Shown here: positions 34,627 through 47,891 of the stretch, piece by piece | Layout of the letters: every line of letters begins with the position of its first letter | Numbering within the stretch: position 1 is the first letter of the stretch | Origin: Fasciola hepatica | Lineage: Eukaryota; Platyhelminthes; Trematoda; Plagiorchiida; Fasciolidae | NCBI GenBank assembly: GCA_948099385.1 | Contig: CANUEZ040000002.1 | Span: forward strand, 2,176,001-2,240,000 | Direction of reading: 5' to 3' | Length of the DNA: 64,000 nt | The notes under the pieces: model-generated | What the model was told of the DNA's origin: nothing | Database searches by the model: none | The model's input: the letters and a program-made list of their open reading frames with translations, nothing else | Made by a program: the position numbers and the translations under genes

Positions 34627-36894
34627 TTGGTAATCGATATATCTATGGTGTGGAGTGGGGTAACCGAAAGAAATAGATTGCAAGTAATGTCATTAAGATT
34701 GATCTCTGGGCCAAGTTAGCTGGTCTTAGTCACATACTAACACATAATGAGTCGTTCAGTGTCACCCACCGTTCTCAAAACCGCACTAAACTGGTCAGAC
34801 AGTGAATCCTCTCTGCGGCCGGGGAGATTGCAGTCGCTTGATCATAGAGGTGATCACGTTACACAAACCTGTCCTATGGTCTCGAAAACAGTTCATCAAA
34901 TCCCTACATCCCTCTCGGTCAAATTTCAGCTAGTGATCCCTCACCTATCACGGAAGCTGCGTTCCAGAAAACCCCGCGAAGGTGAAGATCCGCGAAATAG
35001 CTGCATGATGTTTATTTTATTAGTTATATATATTTTGAGGCTTTATAAGCCCTTAACACTAGCCAATGAATCTTTCCCACTTTTCTTATTAGTCTCTCCC
35101 GAACTCTTATAAACGCCTAATATGTTTTTAAACCTGTAGCTTTAACAACCGTACCGCACTCATTCATGGGTCACCACTCCCATTTTACCGATGTAAAAGC
35201 TGGTGCATGCTTATGGACTCACTGAGCTCCGGCTCACCGAGTTTTTTTTTGTTTTTGCAGATCGTGCACGTGAAACTCTCACGGGTGAACACTGCATCTC
35301 ACATACTACACAACATAAAGTTCTATACGGGCACTCATCAGTGAAGTATACCACAACTTGAATGCTGACGATAACCACGTTGACAAACTTATGCAAACGG
35401 TAGTAGCCTACTGCATTTCCATTATGTACAGTACTGTGTTCGTCAGCTGATGACACGCATGCCGTATTTATTTTGATGTAATACTGTTTTAAGATGTCTG
35501 AGTCAGCATTTTTCATATTGTTTTGAATTTTCGGGCAAAAATCATTAAATTCACATTATATAAATACATGTGTATCAGAGAACCACTCGATATAGCGGCG
35601 GACGACTGTAGATGGTGGGGGAAAAACACACGGGACGGGTGAACCCGGCGGTTAGCCGAGTCCACGCCGAGCCACAGCAACAGGACTGGCAATACTTTTT
35701 GCGCTTCATTGTGAGCAGAGCGAATCGTGTTCGTGAACACGGTTGAATCTTTGCAGGTACATTGTATTTTTGACCTGATGAGAAGTACCGAAAATGCGCG
35801 TAAAAGAAGCAAATAAACTGGCTTGAAATGGAATCAAATGGGCTGGTGCTGTTGTTGTTATTATTGTGGTTAATATCACTGCCTTTGTTTCGTGTGAATT
35901 TCGAGGTCATGAAGCGATGCCTAGAATTTGCCCGTAAACACAATTAGATTAAGTATAATAAAGCCAGCTGATATGTTTCTTTCTTCCGGATAATGTAATC
36001 AGCTACTAGTTTGAGGGACCATGGCACAGACTACTTGACCAATTCAATTAATCTATGATTATGGATACTCAAATGCCAGGTGAATGACAAACATTAAGTG
36101 TGGTATCTACTACGTTTTTTAGAGTATCACACTGAAACAGAAGGGATGAACAAACATAGCGAACAACAAATTCCTTGTGTGCAAAGCTGAAACAGAAAAT
36201 CTCATGCTTGTCATGATTGTTGCATATCACATATTTATTCAGCACTGACGACTATACCATTGTGTTCACTATTTGTTTGCGTGTCTAATGCCTCTCTGTG
36301 TCCCTGCTTGTTTAGCGACCGATTCGCCCGAAATGAAACCATAACACATTCGAACTGGCACTGGAATGCGTTGGTGTGTTAGCGTACAAAACACCAAATT
36401 TTAAAGGCATAAAATGTGTGATGGATCACATGTGCACATGGGTGCATAGTGTGGCTGGTGGGCACAAATGTGCCGGACGCTGCCACGTGATGTGGAAGCG
36501 AGTAATGCGATCAATATACGGGGTTGCACTAAGGTGAGTCATACGCGCAAGGTGTATTTTTTTGTATGTGGAAATATATGGATGCTGATTGGAGTGTACA
36601 TTGAGCAAACGAACACTGACTAGTCTAAATGGGTTTTTTCGTATTGCATATGAACAAGACAAAATCAGCACAGTTTATCTACCACAAACTAGTCAATCGC
36701 ATAAGCTTAAGAACCGATCAAACAATTACTGTTATTCTTATCGATGCTGACAGTCGCGTGTTTCCTGTATCAGTAAAATTACATTTTTTTAATCGATTTT
36801 GTTCATTTGTGTAGGGTGGTACACAATGCTGTGTGCATCCTAAAACTCATCGTCCTCAGGAATCACCTGAAATAAACTCCCACCGAGTAAGCTC

Positions 36895-37120
36895 CAAGTG
36901 AGATTCGAACCCGGTGTGCAAGATTGTGAATCTTATTATTGTTTTTTTTATTTGCCTTCTTTTTATTATATAGTAGTGGTACGGAATTTTAGGAAGGGGC
37001 TCGCAGTCAACTAAAGTCTGCCAATCGGGAAAGTGGCTCACAGCAGCATGAGGATTTAAACCCAAAGCAGAACAATCAGAATTTCATCATGATGACTGTT
37101 TGATCACCGCCGGTCAAATT
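36895..37120 (-). repeat. tRNA-derived SINE copies, family A and an adjacent partial copy
   Basis: The body GTCAACTAAAGTCTGCCA and the motif GGATTTAAACCC (degraded B box, 37051-37062) match the 34.5-kb copy. Its AT-rich tail lies at 36937-36975. A second B-box-like motif, GATTCGAACCC, at 36900-36912 belongs to another partial copy. Confidence 0.55.
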
Positions 37121-37213
37121 ATCTGTTGAGCTAACCCAGTGTGGAAACTCATTTGCTGTACTTCTTCTGTTTTATTCCTTGAGTGAAGAAGCTAAACACA
37201 CTGGTTTGCGCAG

Positions 37214-37284
37214 TGTATTCAGGATCGCATTGCTGCATCTTTACATGCGCATACTGCAGTCGCGGCAATTGTTTATATGGTCGG
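37214..37284 (+). repeat. dispersed repeat homologous to the palindrome arm
   Basis: Shares GCTGCATCTT, GCATACTGCAGTC and the following stretch with 26751-26820. Here it occurs once, without an inverted partner. Confidence 0.6.
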
Positions 37285-39059
37285 AAAAAACGGAATTTTG
37301 CAGTGGTCGAAATGCAGGTCGCCATATTGGAATATGATTGATGTAACTGTGGGATCCTGATAAGGCACTTACTGAACCTCGGCTCGCGGAGTTTCCTAGT
37401 TGTTGTGCATTTACAGATTTGACACTCGCAACCCCCTGCGGAAGAGTGCTGCCCCAGCATATCACACTTTGTAGGAGGCAAAACTACGGACAAACAAACA
37501 TCACATTACTCTGGAACGGAAGGGTGGGGCGGATTTTCACCATGGTCATGCTTGGCACACAGCCCATTTATGTTACTTTCACGGATCAGCTTTGTGATTG
37601 CGAATGACCAATGCTATAGAGCAGCTGAGTAATTTGGGCTTGATGATAAAGTAAATCAACCGACGCAGTGCCCCGTTTCCCGCAATTTTTTTGTTTTAGA
37701 TGATCTTAACTTCGCTGGTTTTGTTGAGGACGTCATTAGGGCAAAGTTGTGTTCCGTCACTTTACATAGCCATACCGCAATGTGTTTGATTATTCGATGA
37801 CACAAATGCCGTTCTGTTTTACCTACGTAGGCGGGACATCATCTACTGTGAGATCGGTAGGCGCATTTGAGTTTGGCGAATGAAGCAGTGGTTCCTTCGT
37901 CGGTGGTGTGTGTATCCGCATGGCTTTGAAGATGATAGATGTATCAGCTGTGGAGTGGGTACAGTTGACAGCAGAATTATCAATTTGCCGGCTGACTTCA
38001 TCGCCTTTGAAGATGAACTGTCAGGCAGCCCGCACTTTTGAGAGGTTTTGTGGTTCATGTTTACTCTTGTTACGAATCATCAGTACAGTGCATATCCTAG
38101 TTGAGTGGTTACGCGAGGATGTGACTGATGCTCTTATAGGGAGTTTTATCTCCGTTTTCAGCCGATGCTTCCACCCCCGTTGAATAACCTACGTGATGAA
38201 CTTCGTTACTTCCCATTTTTCTGTGAAAGTAGACTGACCCTGGTGTTTCACGCCGGAAAGAAGCATATCTATGTGATGCACTGTTTGTGTAACTGAACCG
38301 CTGTCCAGTGAATGAGTGACTCGTAGAACACGAGCCCGAAACCCGAATCGAATAAGGCGAGTCGGTGAACTACGTGTACTTCAGAGAGCAATCATTGCAT
38401 TTACAAGCAACATACCTCAATTTGTGGGACATCCAGTCATAAAGCTCCGGGAATATACTTTAAATCGTCGGAAGGATCTGTCGGGGAACATATCCCGAGC
38501 AATACGGGACCGAATCATTGGAATAGGATGAAATCCATGTTTTATAGGACGAACAGTTGACCAATCAGAGAGAGAGAGAGAGTGGTGAGCTTACATGAGA
38601 TGGAGGGACAGGTATGACCATGAAATTGGATCAGACAAGGACCAGAAGAATCACACTCACCCTTGACCTAGACCATCACGCAGGCGCGGCGTGATCTACA
38701 GCATAGAAGGAAAGTACGAAGGTCATTCATGCGGTGCAAGTGATAAAGCAAATAAAGAACGGACGCAAGTATGACGCTCAAGGTCAGGCACCTATGATGC
38801 ACAAGACTTGAAGGTCGTAGGCCCCTGGATTAACCGCAATGGAAAATCGGTTCACTTTAAAAGTACACTCGTAGGAGGGCGGTAGGTGAACTGAGGCAAG
38901 GTAACCGATTCACCATGTGGAAGGAAGGGAAGACGTGTAGGTCGGATTGGTTGGGAAGGTCCGGGTAACGAGCTGATTGGAGTAACGTGGGTGAGAAAAG
39001 GAAACTGCGTGGGAATTTCACAGAATGTACTGATTTACCGTTAGTTTGTTCACAGGACA

Positions 39060-39835
39060 TGGACACACAACCGGGAGGGTCGAATCTCTATATATGCTAC
39101 TGGAAACGACAGCAGTAGCTAGATTTTCTCACCCGACGAATAAAGTGCGTTGGATTGTCCGCCTGAGATGATCATGACCGATACCGAGGTTTGTAAACGG
39201 CCTCAAAAATTGTTCATTTTACCGCAGTGATCGAATGAAGCCATCAACATACTCCTATGGCACTTATTACCAAGCCTACTGTGAATAAACTGGTCATGTT
39301 GCTCAATTTCAAAGCGCTTTGAAGGGGAAATTCGAGAAAAATCACAATTTAAGGAGTATTCACTCAATGGTATGTCATTCACTGGGCAGTATTTATCGAT
39401 AACCTGTTCACGGTCCCATCGTGTATAATCATGCTGGTCTCATGAACTCGCGAAAACCTGGCGGATCTTATTCCATTGTAACAGCCATTACCAGTTCATC
39501 GATTGTGGTGGTTCACTGATTCCTACTCACCAGCAGCAACATAACCCCAAGATCAAAATAGAGAGAAAACTATAAATCCCGCCGAGGCCAAAGACTTTTC
39601 ACATTTGGATCACCTCAAAACATTATCAAAATCTGCCAACCATCAATACACTATAAATAACAGTATTCTTCCGACTGCCAAGTTGTGCAAACACAAGTGT
39701 CACTTTTCATGTCAAGTAGTTGTACCTTCTTGCACATGATCACTGACTGGATGGATCTTGTGGTCGTGTAACCCACCGTGGAAGTCTGATGCGCCCTAGA
39801 TGGCCATGCGCAACGGTCGGGCACTAGCATTTAGC
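39060..39835 (+). repeat. unclassified dispersed repeat, copy X
   Basis: Several blocks align with 40340-40860 in the same order: a TATATGCT/GACAGCAGTAG-like block, a GTTCATTTTACCG block, a CAGTTCATCGATTG block and a GTAACCCACCGTGGAAG block. There is no reading frame or clear terminal structure. Confidence 0.6.
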
Positions 39836-39844
39836 CATCTCATG

Positions 39845-39970
39845 CGGGCAACCTAACGCATTTTTTCGTTGGATATCAAAATCCAACTACTGCTACAATC
39901 TTCAGAAGCATATACAGAAATTCGACCCTCCTTGGGGTGGATCCACTTCCGGTGAACACTGCACAGCGTG
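39845..39970 (-). repeat. unclassified dispersed repeat, inverted fragment
   Basis: Reverse complement of the beginning of copies X and Y, directly after copy X, making a local inverted arrangement. Confidence 0.5.
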
Positions 39971-40339
39971 AACAAAAAATGTGTATGCACCTCGGAGGTC
40001 GAAATTCGCAACTTGCTACTCAAAACTTTATTTCTAGGCAAAATGAACCAAATACCACTAAGTTAATACTGAAGTCAGTTAAAAAGGTGTACGCGAAAAT
40101 TGGATGATGGAGAAGCAAGTTAGCGGACTTGACCGGTACTCAATGTCGAATAACGACTCAAGGCTCCGCACTAACCCTGAACGAATAGTTCATAAGTGAT
40201 ATATCCCTCCTAAATATATGGGGTACTAATGAAGATGAAGTTTGATAAAGTCAGTGGTCCAGACGAGTTTTCGCAAATTGGGTGCAAATTGAATTTGCTC
40301 TCATTTCATCCTCAGCGATAACATGTTTATACCGTGTGT

Positions 40340-40860
40340 TCACTGGAAGTGGATCCATTCCGGGAGGGTGGGATTTCTGTATATGCTTCTGAAAACGATA
40401 GCAGCAGTTAGGTTCTAACATCCGGCGAAAAAATGTGTTCGACTGTCCGCTTGAGATGAAGATGACTGATAACGAGACATGCTAAGGAAGATTCCAAAAT
40501 TGTTCATTTCACCGTGGAGTGATCGCATAAAGCTACCGACGTACTCCTGTCATACTTTCAGCAATTATTCCACCGTAACAACCATTAACAGCTCATTGAT
40601 TGCGGTGGTTCATTGGTTCCTACTCCTCAGCAGCAACCAAACTACAACATAAAAATTGGAAATTAAGGAGAAAACCATGAATAATAGTGGTGCTATTTTG
40701 ACTGCTAAGTGATGTCATGTAGTCATATCTTCCTGCATATGATCAGTGATTGGATGAATCTCGTGGTCGCGTAACCCATTGTGGAAGCCTAATAAGCTCT
40801 AAATGGCCAAGTGTATTGGCCCTGCATTAGTAATTGGCCAATCTCCACCCAGAATTGGGC
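40340..40860 (+). repeat. unclassified dispersed repeat, copy Y
   Basis: Partner of copy X, shorter by an internal deletion. Confidence 0.6.
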
Positions 40861-41186
40861 AAACAGTGACTACGCTTAATAAAGTTAGTTAATAGAGCCA
40901 ATATCTTCCTTCCATGTTACGGAGTATCAAGTTTAATATGGTTTGTTAGGTGGTATACTGCTGATTAGTCAAACCCACCAACAAGCCGACCACGGGTTAA
41001 ATCATTATAGTGTTTGTTCTTATGATTGCAATGACTTCATTCAAGCCGTCAAATAAGGATGGATGGAAATCATTTTAGCCCGATCACGGACTTGGAGCTA
41101 TAGGCAAACGGCCAACAGAAGTTGCACCTATGTGTTTGCTATAACCGCCTCAGATCGTCGGTCGAAACACGGAAAGTGAGACCGAA

Positions 41187-43591
41187 GTGAATGACTTAAG
41201 TCTTAGTTCTCACAATATCGCCGACGCCACAGATGACGGAGGTTGGCAAAAGCCAAACGCGCCCGTTGTATACGCGATGATCCTTCATCCGATATCTGTC
41301 CACCTGGTGAGATGTAACTGCCCAGGTAACAAAATTTATCCACTTCAGCTAGAGTTGCTCCTGCCAACACAAGGTTTGGTGTTGAGCCAACCAAATCCTG
41401 CAGCAGCATTTTACATTTTGAAGGTGCAAAACGCATCCCAGACATTCCTACTGTTGTTAAGGCTACCTAGAAGAACTTGCAGCCTATCTGGGTCTTCACT
41501 AAGAAGAACAATATCGTCCGCATATTCCGAATCAGACAGTTTACTGCCTGAGCAAAGATCGAAGCAGCTATTCTCACACGAGAACAGGGCTATCTCAAGA
41601 ATAGAAGAGGATGGGTGAAAGAGGGCAACCCTGACAAACAACAATTTCCGTGGTGAACTCGGGGGAAAAGGTCGCCGTAAGCACGAAATCAGCTTCGGCT
41701 GTTCGCATACAAGCATTGGAAAAGTGAAATAAGCTTCTCTGGCACATCCTTCAGTGAGAGGGAGCTCCAAAAAACTGTGCAGCCGACTGAGTCAAACGCT
41801 GCTTTCAGATCAAGAAAGACAGAGATTGTGGGACTACGGAAGGTGTGCCTGTGCTGAAGAGTAAATGTGGTTAACATAACCACAACCGGGTCTGAAACTA
41901 GCTCGAGTCTCGAATGCACGCAATTCACGTGCGCAAGATAATCGGTGGAGAATAAGACCAGTGAGCAGTTTAGACGCGATACTTACCAAGCTAATTCATC
42001 TGTGGTTTTCAGAAGGGGGTCTGTTGCCTTCATTATAAATCAGCACGACTACCGACTTACACCATTCCCTCGAAATTTGCTCACTATCCCAAATAATACG
42101 GAGTTTTGTTAGCGGTGAAACTAAACCTTCGCCTCCATCTTTGAAAAAAGATGGAGATAACCCATCCGGTTCAGCGGCTTTGTGCCTTTTCAAGAAACCT
42201 ATCTCCCGCACAACCACCATTTCTGATGGAGGAATCATATCTACCTGAATCGGTTTTCTTGTAGGTATTAACCCGAAGGTCAACTGTTGAAGTGGGCCAA
42301 CTGAATTGTTCCCTACAGTGCTCCGCCCAACGCTCCAGACGACGTCCCTGAGAGTGAATCTGTGAGCCGTCGGATTCCTTCAATAGTTCCCTTACACCGG
42401 GCTTCCGTGGACGGATAAATCTAATCAAACGGTAAAGGTTGCGACTATTGCCAATAAGCGCAGCCCTCTCCAATTCCAATCACTTTGCAATCCACAACTG
42501 GTCACGGTCATTTATCAGGCTCCCAGTCAGCTGGTGTCTCAGGGATTTACGTACTTCACTCGAATGTGGCATCCAGAGGGACGGATCTGCGAGCACCCAA
42601 CAAAGCAACTGATGTCGAAGACATCCATCGTTTGTGAGACCGACTTGAACCAGAGTCCTGGGTGGTATTCGAAGCGGCATACAAGGCTTCCTTGATCTGT
42701 TGTAAGCGTTCATTTCGGTCCTGGACATCCACCTGCACTGATAACTGCATAGACAGCCCCGTCTGGAAACTGGGTCGCTGGTTATCGTCAAAAGCAACTG
42801 CGCAGGTCGAGTGGCTTCGTCGTTGGTGCGACCACAAACTAGAGAAGAACAGAAGCGAGCAAGTACCAAGGCGTCATCTGAGTCCAAAGGCGTAGACCAA
42901 AAGAACGAAAATCTTCAATTGATCCACTCCAGTAGTGATCAATCACAATATAGTCGACCTGAGTCCAACGTTGTAAGAACGTAGGAGGACGCCATGTCAG
43001 CCTATGCCGCTTCTTGTGGCAGAATTTCATACTTGCCAGAAACAATCTATGGTCAGAGTACAGTTGCATGAGACGATCGCCGCTGTCAGCCCGATCAACG
43101 GGGATAACAAACCGATCTCCAGTGTGTCTTTTGAAAGCCCAAAAACGGCCAACTTGGGCGTTGAAATCCCCAGCAATGACCACCACGTCCGTTGAACACA
43201 CGTTTCGAAGTAGCTCAGACAAATCCTGATAGAATTCGCCCTTGGCATCAGAGGAATTGCAGTCAGTCGGCACATACACAGACACGACGAGCAAGCATTG
43301 ACGTTTCAATCTCTTGCTGTTGACACGCACAGAACCGTCCAACCGGGCTGCACACAAACGACTGCTGACTGGAATCCAGTCTAGCGGTGCATGCTCAGCT
43401 TTCATGCTCAAAGCAATCCCAACGCCAGCCTGGCCAAGAGCTCTAGGCACCGATTCACTCGACACGCAAAGAATGAAATGAGAGACTGAGGTTGTATCCG
43501 GGGTGCTCAGAGTTATCGCAGCAGTGGGGCCTTGATATGGTCTAACCACATTTCCAGCGATTTTGTAAAAGTGAGGAAGCCAGATATTCAT
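41187..43591 (-). mobile_element. decayed LINE (RTE-like): endonuclease plus reverse transcriptase
   Basis: The minus-strand frame 43591-42839 encodes an apurinic-type endonuclease of the EEP superfamily: VVVIAGDFNAQVGR supplies the GDFNA motif and QVDYIVIDHY follows. A linker (42887-42171) comes next in shifted frames. Reverse transcriptase pieces run from EPDGLSPSFF near 42160, through LDLKAAFDSVG near 41820 and YADDIVLLSEDP near 41520, to a CYLGSYISPGG-like segment near 41330. Order and motifs are those of an RTE-type single-ORF element. Several frameshifts separate the parts. Bases 42127-43325 are nearly identical to 48896-50094. Confidence 0.85.
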
Positions 43592-43959
43592 TTCCTACTT
43601 CGTAACAAGTTCTCCTCACTACTTTGTTTAATTAAACGTAGCTTTATGGATTCCTGTAATCGTCTCCGGACTATTCGCAAAGGAATTCAAACTTACCTCC
43701 AGGTCACTCATGCGTATTTCTAGATGCAGAGGCATACCGAGCGTGTCTTTTTCTGAGTACTAGGTACCACAGCATTCCAAGAGCTGCCACAAAACGTCTC
43801 GAAAAATACTAGCTGACACCGGACATCAATTTCACTGCCATCGCGTCAAATGCATTCGACTGGACAATGGACAAAGCCTTTGCTGATTACCCTGGTGTCC
43901 AACTGAGTCCAACGGTGCACACCTTGAGCCTGGAGTTTGTCGGCGAATTTGTTGGGCTA

Positions 43960-44640
43960 GGAGATTTAGTTGCCCCCCCCCCACCCTTCAGCCACTCCTC
44001 AGTTCACTACTTCTATCCTCTTTGACTTAAAAGATGCCTTCGACTTAATCAACCGTCCAACACTCTGGCGCTGCCTCTCACTGAAGGGTGTGCCGGGGAA
44101 ATTTATTCCTCTTTCCCAGTGCTTGCAGGCGAACAGCCGAACCTGCATTCTTGCTTCCGATGACCTTTTACCCGAGTTCACGAGAAGTGGTATTCGTGAG
44201 AGTTACCCTCTACCAACGCTCCTTTCCCCCTTTGCAATCTGACAGAAACACGGACGTCTGTCTACGCAAAAGTCTGACCAGATACAAATGGTCCTCGAGC
44301 TAACCTCGCGCGAGAATAGCGGCATCCATCTGTGCTCAGGCAATAAACTGTCTGACTTGGAATACGTGGACGATATTATTCTTCTGAATTAAGATACAGG
44401 TAAGTTGCAAGTTTTTCTGTATAGTCTAAGCAACAGTCTAGCACGGTTTGGGATGCGTTTTTCACCTTCAAAGTGTAAAGTTCTACTGTAGGACTGAGTT
44501 GGTTCTAAGCCAAACCTTGTTTGGGAGGGAAGCTCCAGCTGAAGTAGATAGATTTTGTTACCTAGGTGGTCGAATAACGGATGACCGAATAGAACGTGTC
44601 AGGCTTTGGGATTGGGACGCATGAGACCCGCCTACCGGAC
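43960..44640 (+). mobile_element. decayed LINE fragment (RTE-like reverse transcriptase)
   Basis: Plus-strand pieces read FDLKDAFDLINRPTLW, then an LPEFTRSG-like motif, then EYVDDIILLN, the active-site box with Ala replaced by Val. Stops and shifts occur throughout. It lies opposite to, and just upstream of, the 41-43 kb copy, giving head-to-head LINEs. Confidence 0.7.
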
Positions 44641-45106
44641 TGCTGGAAACGCTATGGTCAGTGGCGTAGTTGCATCCGGGCTCTTTCTTCATCTTCGCGT
44701 TTCCTGCCTATTCCTTCATTTTGCCTATTTCTACGATGTGTTCCCATACACTTTCCCCTCTGGTCGACGGCACTGTGAAGCAGCAAACGAAACCAGCGCA
44801 TATGAGTGCAAGATTGATGGCTAGAACTGAACGTTGCTCCTATGACTCCACAACTTTTTTTTCCGTCCTTCGTTCTTCAACCCTCCTTCTTGATTCCTAC
44901 ATAAAACTGCTTTTGAATTAGGTGCATCTGCAATTAACGGGGTTTTTCATGCCACACCGTCCACTAAACCTGCTCATATTTTTCCATCCAGCAGTACTCC
45001 AATGGTCGCAACCACCTTCTAAACATATAGCAGATTTGCTGTTTAAACAATGAAGTGAAAACGATTACTACCGTCGTTATTGTCGATAGCCTCGATTTAA
45101 AAGGAC

Positions 45107-45373
45107 TTGATTCGTCCACGTCTTGAACACCACACACCCTTTTCGACTGCGTTCAACGCAAAGTTATTCGTCTTATTGGCAAAACCCACGTTGACCTCAA
45201 TTTTGCAACCACTAGCCTACCTCCGGGCAGTTGCCTCATTCTCTCTTCTGTCGGTATTACCATGGATTTTGTTCTCAAGAACTTCATTTTGTGGTGAACC
45301 AAGCCTCCTGACTTTATTCCGTGCTTCATCCATATTTGTACTCATAGCTGATTGTTTCAGCTGTGTAACCTAA
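45107..45373 (+). mobile_element. LINE fragment, C-terminal reverse transcriptase region
   Basis: The frame contains LTSILQPLAYLRAVASFSL, which matches the LxPLxxRRxVASLSLFYR-type block that follows the palm domain in jockey/CR1-like elements. Only this small part survives. Confidence 0.5.
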
Positions 45374-45859
45374 CTACAAGATTATTAAGGCATAAAGATG
45401 GCCTGTTCAAATTCTCTATTCACCCCGTATAAGCATTTGCTTATTTGTTCACTACTTTATTCAGCCCGTATAATGGACCGCAAACTCCGGCTGTCGTTTC
45501 GACGCTAACCTTCAAGGACAGGATACCGGATTCATTGGAAGAAAACTTCCTCGCTGCGGTTGATCTACTCCACCACGAAAAACCTGCCATATTGCGAAGA
45601 TCATGAAAAAGCTATAAATATTCCGGGAGGTCCAGCTGAAGAATATTATCCTCGCAAGGCAGGTACTGCCAACGACAAAACAAGAACGCATTCAGTCTCT
45701 CAATTCGTTTCTTCCAAAATCGGAAACACGGTTGACTGCGATTTCAAATATCTAAGCGCTGAGCAGTATCGCGAATTTGTTCGCAGACGCACTTGTTACC
45801 CGGTTAGGCATGCGCGGAAAGCAAACCCAGAGACGCATTACACCAAGTAACCCTTCCAG

Positions 45860-46560
45860 CGTATTAGTATCAACTTGAAAAGGAATCTGCTGAATGTCAC
45901 TTGAAATCAATGCCTGTAACACTGTCAATGAAATCTCACGATTCCTATTCGCATGTTTGCCCTGACAGGCTTATTTGAAAGGCTGTCACATGCTTGACTA
46001 CCTTATTCCTTATTTCTCACGTGCCCAAATCCATGCTTTCCGATTGCGGATCGCCTTTATTATCCGAGAAGCTTGGAAACTTCCTTCGTCGCCGAGATAT
46101 CGTACCCAGCTGCATTGCAGAATCCAATCCGCAATGCAACGGTCAAGTGGAGGGTCTAAACGATTTATTCCGGAAATCGATTGCGCTTGCATTCAAGTCA
46201 CGTTAAATAAACATCACAGAAGCTGTGCTTTCAGGCGTACTTCATCCCACCAACTCACCACTATACGGCCTCCCGAGCTCCTATTCCAATACAACCGAGA
46301 AGATGCCAAGAGTATAACACTTCCAAATTGGATGCTAACCTCTAATCAGGCACGTATTCGGAAACTCTATCGTGCATTCCAAATCTAATCCGCTGGTGGG
46401 ACAGGTAGAACGTGAGGGATGTAACTCGAACCGTGCACATTCACATTTGGATGACGTCCCGGAAAACACCGTGCGCCTCAAATACATTACTCCAGCTGCA
46501 TATAATAGTGAGTCTGTTATGGTTGATACAACCACGTATAACCAGCCTAAACCGTAGGGC
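45860..46560 (+). mobile_element. Ty3/gypsy integrase relic
   Basis: The frame 45994-46206 reads MLSDCGSPLLSEKLGNFLRR followed by an ESNPQCNGQVEGLN motif. These are the second catalytic Asp region (SDxGxxF type) and the SNGQVERxN block with the catalytic Glu region of Ty3/gypsy integrases. A later shifted frame gives the downstream integrase tail (TNSPLYGLPSS type). The first catalytic Asp and the polymerase are absent. The frame 45560-45850 just upstream may belong to the same element but is unrecognised. Confidence 0.65.
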
Positions 46561-47222
46561 CCCACGTAATCAATGAAAGAACGTACCGTTGGTGAAATAG
46601 GCACTACCTAATTCACACATAAGAGAGCAGAGGGACGTACAACTCAATCGACGAAATTAGCACTTCAACAAGTACGTCCTTGCCACTCAACAAACAGGAA
46701 AATGTACGAAAAACCCCACAGAACACATTGAGAACAAAATAGCGAGCTTGTTTGTCGCGCTGTTTTGTTCTAAACAGGGAAACCTCAAACCATCAACCAT
46801 TCTTTGATACCTTCGCGACAATTCACGTACATCTGCATTTTCATCACTGTGTCACTTTGCAAAGCATTTGCAGTGGAGGATGAACAAGGCTTCATTCCGT
46901 GTTCCTCACTCGTACTTGTACTAAGTTCTCTGACTTCATTTTAACTGTGTGATTTACATGCAAGCTGATTGACAGTTTTTCCGATTTTTCTATTCCATTC
47001 ATTCTTGTCTTCAATCGTCTGTGCCGAGTATCGACGACAAGACAGCAATATCAATTGTCCGTCCCAATTCACCGCGCAGTTGACTTCGGCTCTTGAACCT
47101 GTGAACCACCTCCCAAACCTTATTTCCATTTTTAAAAAGCAGGCAGAACCAAAGGACTAACTTCCCCTGACCTTCCTTCATGTAAGTTAAAAAAACTGTC
47201 CAGACAACCATTACCATCAGGA
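46560..47222. other. no recognisable feature
   Basis: Spacer between the gypsy relic and the LINE with the inverted repeat. Nothing convincing seen. Confidence 0.4.
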
Positions 47223-47891
47223 TGAGACTGCACCTTAGCGTGGTGTGGTAGCTTGCGTGCCTCCATGACCCAAAGAGCTTTGTAGGATGGCTTTCTTAAT
47301 CATGCCTGGCAAGTCAAAGGGTAGAGGCAAGACGAAGTCTAGTCTCTGAACCAGTTGATGGGAAACATCTGGTTCTAACCATTATCCTCTTGGGGAAGAC
47401 ACTCCAGCGAATAAAAACGGAGAAAAACAGCTTACCGGTCCAAACGGTCCCACTAGATGGACGTAAGAGAGGAGTGCTTGGAGTTTCGTTCGACGGTGGG
47501 AGAAATCAACGCGCTTCATTAAACAACTATCGCCCACCTAAGTTGTGCAGCCCTAGCCCAAAGAATGCTTCCTCGTCCATGTTCCGCTTGCTCCATTGGG
47601 TGCATGGGACTTAGGAATGCATCCGAAAGGCGAATCGGTAATAAAGCACCAGCGAAGACAAGGCAGAATGCTTGCGACAATTAAGCCTCATATTCAAGAC
47701 TAGAGGAAGTTGCTTCAGAGGTTCTTCAGTCGCGTTTCCGTGCTGATTTAACGTCACACTGCTTTGTGAGCCAGACTTGAGTTAAAGGCTCCGATTAAGG
47801 TTCCCAAAAAAATCCTTCGGTGTGGGCAGCCGCGATGTGTGACCCGCCCAAAAACCGGCATCTGTTATGTAAAGGGCCTTACCATCTTTCC
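47223..47891 (+). repeat. 669-bp inverted repeat, left arm
   Basis: Reverse complement of 50215-50883, nearly perfect. One mismatch was noticed (TTAGCG versus TTTGCG) and the 74-codon frame inside is identical in both arms. Probably the 5' region of the LINE family. Confidence 0.9.

Larger units (their letters stand above)
33308..41180. other. intergenic, repeat-rich, no gene recognised
   Basis: Almost 8 kb without a supported gene. Contains two family-A SINEs, the palindrome-arm homologue at 37214-37284 and the unclassified repeat copies from 39060 to 40860. The open frames here are short and lack consistent composition. Confidence 0.4.
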
